A stretch of DNA of 64,000 nt from Acinetobacter sp. NIPH 2699 (GTDB taxonomy: Bacteria > Pseudomonadota > Gammaproteobacteria > Pseudomonadales > Moraxellaceae). How positions within the stretch are numbered: position 1 is the first letter of the stretch; every line of letters starts with the position of its first letter. The position numbers and the translations under genes were made by a program. Of the stretch, positions 59,040 through 64,000 are shown one piece after another. The notes under the pieces were generated by a model that saw only the letters and a list, made by a program, of their open reading frames with translations, was not told where the DNA came from and did not search any database. The stretch lies in the NCBI RefSeq assembly GCF_022549355.1, contig NZ_JAKZGL010000002.1, positions 269,599 through 333,598 of the forward strand, in the 5' to 3' direction.

Positions 59040-59552
59040 CCGTATGAGAGCTTTAAACCAGTCTTCCTGACGTACTAAATTAAATGCTGAATGCTCTTGT
59101 AACAATACTAAATCATGGTCAATACATGACACATATTTTTTCAACCAGTGTTGAGTTAAGGCATGTTCTTTTTTCGCTGTAGAGGCATAAGCCAAAAAGA
59201 AATAAATATCTATATGATGGTTATGTGCCAAAGGTTTTAAAATTTGCTGGGTGATTAAAGCAAAGCGCTGCTCTTTGGTCAGTTCGAAATACATCATATA
59301 TGCTTTGGCTAAATATAAAGACAAATTCAAATACAAACTCAGGGGCATTTCGTCATTTGCAATACGTGCCTGTTCAAGCAGTACGATAGCTTCTTGTAAA
59401 AAATGCACCTGTTCCTGACGAATATGGCTCAACATGACCAATTGCAAGCGCAAGTCGGAACGCTCCAAAGCCAGCTCTGGGGTATCATTCGATAAATAGA
59501 GTTGATCTGTTTCACCAATTCGAGCAATCACATCTTTGGTTTCATTCGACAT
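59025..59552 (-). CDS. Predicted helical-repeat protein of unknown function
   Basis: 175 residues, no signal peptide. It is almost wholly helical with repeating Leu/Ala-rich stretches (LEQARIANDEMPLSLYLNLS, LYLAKAYMMYFELTKEQRFA) suggestive of TPR-like helix pairs, ending in EHSAFNLVRQEDWFKALI. No family was recognised. It is on the reverse strand, 113 bases before the dioxygenase gene's end in the same direction. Confidence 0.7.
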   Translation of the reverse strand: MSNETKDVIARIGETDQLYLSNDTPELALERSDLRLQLVMLSHIRQEQVHFLQEAIVLLEQARIANDEMPLSLYLNLSLYLAKAYMMYFELTKEQRFALITQQILKPLAHNHHIDIYFFLAYASTAKKEHALTQHWLKKYVSCIDHDLVLLQEHSAFNLVRQEDWFKALIRNKAH

Positions 59553-59665
59553 TTATTGATCCAAAATCGTCAGTTATGCCTAGGTATATAAGGCTATTTG
59601 TCACAATTTAAAGGTTGATGCTCTATAAACTTTGCAAGCTATACTTTATAGGTGTGTGTAAGTGG

Positions 59666-60274
59666 CTATCCATTCCAAATTGAACTGCCACTACGCAACC
59701 ATGCTGTAATGGATAAACGCTGCTGCTTTGACAACAACACTTCATGTAATGAATCACTTTGGAAGATGACAAGACGGTTGGGTAAAGGTTGGATAATATG
59801 CCATTGAGCATTTTTATCTTGGAGCCGTAACTGACCACCCCAATGTTCCTGCCAGCTTTCATGTAAATAGAAAACCGTTGAAATCATTCGATCATTCTTT
59901 TGTTGGGGATTATCACGATGTAAGGCATAAAACTCACCCGCGTGATAACAAGCAAAATGAGCTTCTACTTCTTTTATCCCTAGATAAAACGCTTGGTTCA
60001 ATGCTTGTGATAAATTTTCTAAGGCCTGAATGTGTTGTTGCGCAATGGATAATTGATCATCAATCCATAAAATGTGGTCGCTACGAATATGGCTGACCAC
60101 ACCATTTTGTACACCTGCTGCTCGAAACTCTTTCAAATGTGAACTACATTCTTGAGCCAGCTCACGCACATATTCATTGGGGTATACATCATCCACCAAA
60201 GCAAATCCAGATGTATTTAAATCATCTAAAATTTGATCAATATTCCACGATGTAGGAAGTAAGTTGAGTTGCAT
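59666..60274 (-). CDS. 2-oxoglutarate/Fe(II)-dependent dioxygenase (prolyl hydroxylase-like)
   Basis: 202 residues from the ATG at 60274, which has GGAG four bases upstream (an ATG seven codons earlier is less well placed). The metal triad is His119-x-Asp121 (ALHRDNP) with distal His177 (DSLHEV), and Arg186 (QRLSITAWLR) for 2-oxoglutarate. The SM-20/EglN-type layout resembles the bacterial prolyl hydroxylase that modifies EF-Tu in Pseudomonas; the target here is unknown. Confidence 0.85.
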   Translation of the reverse strand: MQLNLLPTSWNIDQILDDLNTSGFALVDDVYPNEYVRELAQECSSHLKEFRAAGVQNGVVSHIRSDHILWIDDQLSIAQQHIQALENLSQALNQAFYLGIKEVEAHFACYHAGEFYALHRDNPQQKNDRMISTVFYLHESWQEHWGGQLRLQDKNAQWHIIQPLPNRLVIFQSDSLHEVLLSKQQRLSITAWLRSGSSIWNG

Positions 60275-60345
60275 ACAGCTCCAATGAACATTCATTTGAT
60301 TACGGTAGATTTTTAGATGATCACATCAACGCTAAAGAATACTAA

Positions 60346-60656
60346 GGGGCTGTTGATATCTCAACCATGTCTTGCGTTATTGACTAAAACAACATAAACA
60401 AGGCATGAAACGTAGGCAATGGCGATTCCCTTGTCAAGTTTCATAACGAAGTTTATGGAAGTTTTAGCCATAACCCTGAGCAAAAGCAAAGCATTGCTTT
60501 GATTGCAGCGCAAGGCGAAGCTCAAGGACAGGGACATTTTTTGCTGCTACTGCGTTATGCCTTACTTATTTAGAATGGCTAAATTACGTAAGCCAAGCCT
60601 TGTATCCGCTAAAAAATGTTCACTGTCGCAAGTATGTGTGAAATGTCAACAGCCCC
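60346..60656 (-). repeat. MITE-like element, copy B (311 bp)
   Basis: Terminal inverted repeats GGGGCTGTTGATATCTCA at the left and the complement of GGGGCTGTTGACATTTCA at the right. In reverse complement it aligns along its whole length with copy A (33088-33315), except for two segments absent from copy A (about 38 and 45 bases). The left flank is AA and the right TA, so target duplication is not clear. No protein is encoded: the open frame at 60503-60733 runs out of the element into rlmJ and has no support. Confidence 0.8.
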
Positions 60657-60701
60657 TATTTCATGATAAACTATCCTTTGAATTGAGGAATATTTGTCAA
60701 C

Positions 60702-61559
60702 ATGAATTACCGTCACCATTTCCATGCAGGTAACTTTGCCGATGTTATGAAGCATGTACTTTTGCTTCAACTGCTTACTCGTTTAAATGCTAAAGATAAA
60801 CCTTATCGGTATATCGACACCCATGGTGGGGCGGGTAAATATAATTTATCACTTGCACCATCACAAAAATCAGGCGAGTTCCTTACTGGGATTCACCGTT
60901 TAGTGCAATTAAGCGAGATGGAAAAGCGCCAAGCACCTGAGTCCATTCAGGAGTTTTTAAAATTAGTTGGCACTATACGCGAGCAGGAAGGTAAGGGCAG
61001 TTACCCAGGTTCGCCTTGGTTTGCTCTACAGGCAATGCGTGAAATTGATAAAGCGACTGTATTTGAAATGCAGCGCGATGTATTTGCGGAGTTACGTCAC
61101 AATATCCACGATAAACGTATGGGCTTACATGAACGTGATGCCTATGAAGGTTTATTCGGTGTCATTCCACCAAAAGAAAAGCGTGGTTTGGTGATGATTG
61201 ATCCACCATACGAATTAGAGCGCAAAGATTTCCCTCAATTGGTTGAACTTTTACAAATCGCTCATAACAAGTGGCCAACAGGTGTATTTGCAGTCTGGTA
61301 TCCAATTAAAGATCGTGCAATGATCGACCGTTTTGAAAAGAAAATGTTTAAAACAGGGATTCGTCGTCAATTGGTTTGTGAAATTTGTGTATGGCCTGAT
61401 GATACGCCAGTTGGATTAAATGGTTGTGGTTTACTGGTGATTAACCCACCTTGGAAATTCTCAGAAGATGCTGATCAGGCTCTACAATGGTTATTTCCAC
61501 ATTTGCGTATGAGTGAAAATGGTGGTCATGCTGCGGTACGTTGGTTGGTGGGTGAGTAA
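60702..61559 (+). CDS. rlmJ: 23S rRNA (adenine-2030-N6)-methyltransferase RlmJ
   Basis: 285 residues. MNYRHHFHAGNFADVMKHVL is the conserved start, DTHGGAGKYNLS the SAM-binding site, and GLVMIDPPYELERKDF the DPPY catalytic motif. It methylates A2030 of 23S rRNA. Length matches E. coli RlmJ (280). MITE copy B ends 45 bases upstream, so part of its promoter lies in or beside the element. Confidence 0.95.
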   Translation: MNYRHHFHAGNFADVMKHVLLLQLLTRLNAKDKPYRYIDTHGGAGKYNLSLAPSQKSGEFLTGIHRLVQLSEMEKRQAPESIQEFLKLVGTIREQEGKGSYPGSPWFALQAMREIDKATVFEMQRDVFAELRHNIHDKRMGLHERDAYEGLFGVIPPKEKRGLVMIDPPYELERKDFPQLVELLQIAHNKWPTGVFAVWYPIKDRAMIDRFEKKMFKTGIRRQLVCEICVWPDDTPVGLNGCGLLVINPPWKFSEDADQALQWLFPHLRMSENGGHAAVRWLVGE

Positions 61560-61597
61560 CCCATCAACGTCAAAATATTGTCGAGGAATTGAAAATA

Positions 61598-62431
61598 ATG
61601 ACAAATTCTCCTAAACCTGATTCTGATTCAAATAAAGATGTACGTCCTTTTGATCGCATCACATTTGAGGTGGAAGAAGAAGAGCATACGCACGAAGGCC
61701 AAAAAGTAAAACGTCGTGGTATTTATTTATGGCCAAATTTAATTACAACAGCGGCACTTTTATCTGGTTTTTACTCAATCATTGCCAGTATGAATGGAAA
61801 CTTCAATCAGGCAATCTATGCGATTTTCCTCGCTGCATTACTTGATGGTTTAGATGGTCGCGTAGCGCGTGCAATTGGTGCACAAAGTGCTTTTGGCGAA
61901 CAATATGATTCATTGTCTGATCTGTTGGCTTTTGGGGTTGCACCTGCAATCTTAATGTATAGCTGGAGCTTACATGACTTAGGTCGTATTGGTTTAGCTT
62001 GTTGTTTTATTTATACCGCATGTGCAGCGTTCCGCTTAGCGCGTTTCAATGTACAAATCGGTGTGGTGGATAAGCGTTACTTTATTGGGATTGCCAGCCC
62101 GCTGGCTGCGGTCACTGTGATTTCGCTGGTTTGGGTCGGGCGTGATTTTCCATTCTTGTTCGACTTGAAAGATATCGTGATACAAGTGATCAATGCTGCG
62201 GTCATGGTGGGTATTGCTTTGCTGATGATTTCAAATATCAAGTATTACTCATTTAAACAAATGGATCGCAAGCGTGTACCTTTTGTCGTGATGTTACCTG
62301 TGGTCTTGATTTTTGCTGCAATCACGTACAACATTCCAGTAGGGATCTTGATTGTATGTATCCTGTATGTACTTTCAGGCTTTGTAACGACTTTATTTGC
62401 GAAAAAGAGTGATTCAAAAATAACAAATTAA
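61598..62431 (+). CDS. pssA: CDP-diacylglycerol-serine O-phosphatidyltransferase
   Basis: 277 residues from the ATG at 61598, with GAGGA ten bases upstream. The CDP-alcohol phosphotransferase motif DGLDGRVARAIGAQSAFGEQ then YDSLSD is intact. About eight membrane helices follow an N-terminal charged stretch. It makes phosphatidylserine, precursor of phosphatidylethanolamine. This is the membrane-type (Bacillus-like) PssA, not the E. coli peripheral enzyme. Confidence 0.94.
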   Translation: MTNSPKPDSDSNKDVRPFDRITFEVEEEEHTHEGQKVKRRGIYLWPNLITTAALLSGFYSIIASMNGNFNQAIYAIFLAALLDGLDGRVARAIGAQSAFGEQYDSLSDLLAFGVAPAILMYSWSLHDLGRIGLACCFIYTACAAFRLARFNVQIGVVDKRYFIGIASPLAAVTVISLVWVGRDFPFLFDLKDIVIQVINAAVMVGIALLMISNIKYYSFKQMDRKRVPFVVMLPVVLIFAAITYNIPVGILIVCILYVLSGFVTTLFAKKSDSKITN

Positions 62432-62447
62432 AATTAGGAGGTTCAGT

Positions 62448-63509
62448 ATGCCAATGTTGATGAATAACAATCAATTAAAGCAACTGAACCTCAATAAGTC
62501 AGATGCTTTAACGTTTTACCCGCCCAAAGGTTTATTTAAAATCGTTTATCAGGCTTTGATTCTGCCGAATCTGCCAGAGCCGTTTCATTATCTGAATTTC
62601 ATTAGTTTAATTGGACAGCCACGTATTCCGATTTGCTATAACGCCAGTGCGATCACCACAACAGCCATTGATACGGCAACGGTATTGGTGAGTAGTAGTG
62701 TGGCAACAGTTGGGCATCTCAAAAGTTATAGTGCCAAAGAACAATGCCAATTTGAAATTGATCGCTATCAATTTCTTGATGTTGATGATATTCAAGTAGA
62801 GTCAACAAATTATTATTTTAAGCGGATTGATGATGAGTTAAGTTGTCAGTTAAAAGTAAATACCTACTCTGAGATAGAGAATCATTCAGCATTGCAGTGG
62901 GGTGTCGCTGATTATTGGTATGCAAAATGCCAATGTGAAGGTGAAATCACCTATAAAAAACAAAAATATAAAATACAAACTCAGGGTGTTCTGAAACATG
63001 CCAGAGCTGTTTATTTACCCTTTATTGCCTTTCATTTTTTCACTTATCAAATTGTTCAGATTCGTCCAAACCTACAAATCATACTCTCTGAGTTAAGAAA
63101 TCAATGGAATAACATCATTTTTTCAAGGATTGAAATTCAATACGATCAACAACAAATCATACTTTACGATGACCAAGTTACTTTTGATGTAACACGGGTT
63201 TATCCTAAAGTTCAGACACCAAATGGTCGGGAAATGTACTTGGCACGAGAGTTTATTTGGCAATGTCAGGAAAATGATCAAGTTACTTTTCAGCTTAAAG
63301 CACAAAGCCGAGGTGATTATAAGTTTGGATTGGCAGCGGGCTATGTCGGAAGCTTTAATTATCAATTGCGTTGGAAAGAAGAGACATATGAAGGTTCAGG
63401 CTATTGCGAATATATTGATTGCCGACCTTTACATTGGCAAGAAAAGAGCAAAACCGAGCAAATATTAGATGAAATTCCACATTTTCAGCCTTATTTGTGC
63501 AAGAAATAG
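62448..63509 (+). CDS. Conserved protein of unknown function, DUF6670-like
   Basis: 353 residues, starting 12 bases after a strong AGGAGG at 62436, 16 bases after pssA. It is beta-rich throughout, without signal peptide. The segments LKHARAVYLPFIAFHFFTYQ and YKFGLAAGYVGSFNYQLRWK, then GSGYCEYIDCRPLHW, recall the lipocalin-like CrtC/AttH fold of the DUF6670 family in Acinetobacter. The function is unknown; the tight spacing to pssA suggests co-transcription and perhaps a lipid-related role. Confidence 0.7.
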   Translation: MPMLMNNNQLKQLNLNKSDALTFYPPKGLFKIVYQALILPNLPEPFHYLNFISLIGQPRIPICYNASAITTTAIDTATVLVSSSVATVGHLKSYSAKEQCQFEIDRYQFLDVDDIQVESTNYYFKRIDDELSCQLKVNTYSEIENHSALQWGVADYWYAKCQCEGEITYKKQKYKIQTQGVLKHARAVYLPFIAFHFFTYQIVQIRPNLQIILSELRNQWNNIIFSRIEIQYDQQQIILYDDQVTFDVTRVYPKVQTPNGREMYLAREFIWQCQENDQVTFQLKAQSRGDYKFGLAAGYVGSFNYQLRWKEETYEGSGYCEYIDCRPLHWQEKSKTEQILDEIPHFQPYLCKK

Positions 63510-63539
63510 ACACTTGTCATAATAATTCCAAAAATGGGG

Positions 63540-63567
63540 TTGCGCGGTAACTGAAATGCTGTAGAAT
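63540..63567 (+). promoter_or_regulatory. rRNA operon promoter
   Basis: TTGCGC at 63540-63545 and TAGAAT at 63562-63567, 16 bases apart, followed by a GC-rich discriminator-like start region (GCACATCC). It lies about 345 bases upstream of the 16S start, and no gene lies between, as expected for an rrn leader. Confidence 0.6.
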
Positions 63568-63912
63568 GCACATCCATCGGCGGTGATGCGAATAAAAACT
63601 TGTTGATAAACAAGGATTTGGATCGAAAGGTTGAATTCTTGGAATTGAGAATAAGTTTTAAAAATATCTAAATTGCCTGTTGACTTTTAAGAGATTGAGA
63701 GTAATATAGCCGACCTAGCTTGATGGTGACGAATCATCGAGAAGATCATTAAGAATTGAAGAAGAACAACTTGTGTGGATTTTTACTGGTTAATCGATCG
63801 AAATTATTTTCATTGATTGAATGGTAGAAATTACTCGAAGTTTATTTGAGAAATATTTGTCAGAAAATTGATGAGCCAGATTTGGTGCTTAGAATAAAGC
63901 ACTATTGATTTT
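63568..63912 (+). other. rrn leader
   Basis: About 345 bases of transcribed leader before 16S rRNA. GTGCTTAGAATAAAGCAC (63881-63902 region) can form a short hairpin that may be part of the RNase III processing stem; the pairing partner after 16S is outside the window. I could not place a sure boxA. Confidence 0.5.
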
Positions 63913-64000
63913 AAACTGAAGAGTTTGATCATGGCTCAGATTGAACGCTGGCGGCAGGCTTAACACATGCAAGTCGAGCGGGGAAGAGTAGCTTGCTACT
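63913..64000 (+). rRNA. rrs: 16S ribosomal RNA, 5' end only
   Basis: AAACTGAAGAGTTTGATCAT then GGCTCAGATTGAACGCTGGC is the universal 16S start. The first 88 bases are present and the gene runs off the window. The variable bases around GAGCGGGGAAGAGTAGCTTG fit Acinetobacter. Confidence 0.97.

Noticed and set aside
60503..60733. 76-residue protein overlapping the repeat and rlmJ
   Set aside because: It starts inside MITE copy B and runs out of frame into rlmJ; the reading frame is not kept in copy A.

Overview
The window is a chromosomal core segment of a gammaproteobacterium, almost certainly Acinetobacter. Evidence: the start of a 16S rRNA gene at the right edge with an Acinetobacter-like V1 region, AT-rich intergenic DNA, a Moraxellaceae/Pseudomonas gene order (leuCD, leuB, asd, fimV, truA) and many products whose best-known relatives are from Acinetobacter. 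The species cannot be fixed from what is here. No prophage, CRISPR array, plasmid gene or intact insertion sequence was seen.

Layout. 1-6 kb: end of a DCC-family redox protein, a catalase, a lipoprotein, and the rppH-ptsP pair (mRNA 5' end processing and nitrogen PTS). 6-13 kb: a HAD phosphatase, a DUF2789 protein, a LysR regulator, a small DUF2061 membrane protein under a near-perfect Fur box, then leuC-leuD-lipoprotein-leuB. 13-21 kb: infA, an AraC regulator, then the reverse-strand run asd, fimV (in two separate genes), asparaginase, truA. 21-34 kb: a membrane-anchored EEP hydrolase, a lipid A acyltransferase, a macrodomain protein, uup, slyX, topA, a putative metzincin-like protease, an HdeD-like protein, a UvrD-type helicase, and an RRM-ASCH gene pair. 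34-43 kb: DUF6586 protein, a YbaL-type antiporter, rpmB-rpmG, aldehyde dehydrogenase with a divergent TetR regulator and a perfect palindromic operator, purU, and the tonB-exbB-exbD energy-transduction operon. 43-54 kb: msrA, a META lipoprotein, thyA-folA-DUF4105, a YwqG protein, xpt, a DUF3108 protein, a second TonB-like protein, and miaB-phoH-ybeY-ABM. 54-64 kb: a lytic transglycosylase, a degenerate RNase T2 homologue, mdh, a second DUF2789 protein, a 2OG-Fe(II) dioxygenase, rlmJ, pssA, a DUF6670-like protein, and the promoter, leader and first bases of an rrn operon.

The most interesting items lie outside the housekeeping genes. A short non-coding element with terminal inverted repeats occurs as a 228-bp copy at 33088 and a 311-bp copy in opposite orientation at 60346; one solitary end fragment (48255) and a possible end-to-end scar (19456) suggest an active or recently active MITE-like family. 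The RNase T2 homologue has lost all three catalytic residues. FimV is cleanly divided into a periplasmic and a membrane/cytoplasmic protein. A membrane-anchored protein carries HELLHGFGATD, which fits the metzincin HExxHxxGxxD pattern. Fur-type boxes, an inverted pair of perfect DnaA boxes and a perfect 14-bp hairpin within the phoH-ybeY transcript were also found by eye. None of these has been checked by database search.
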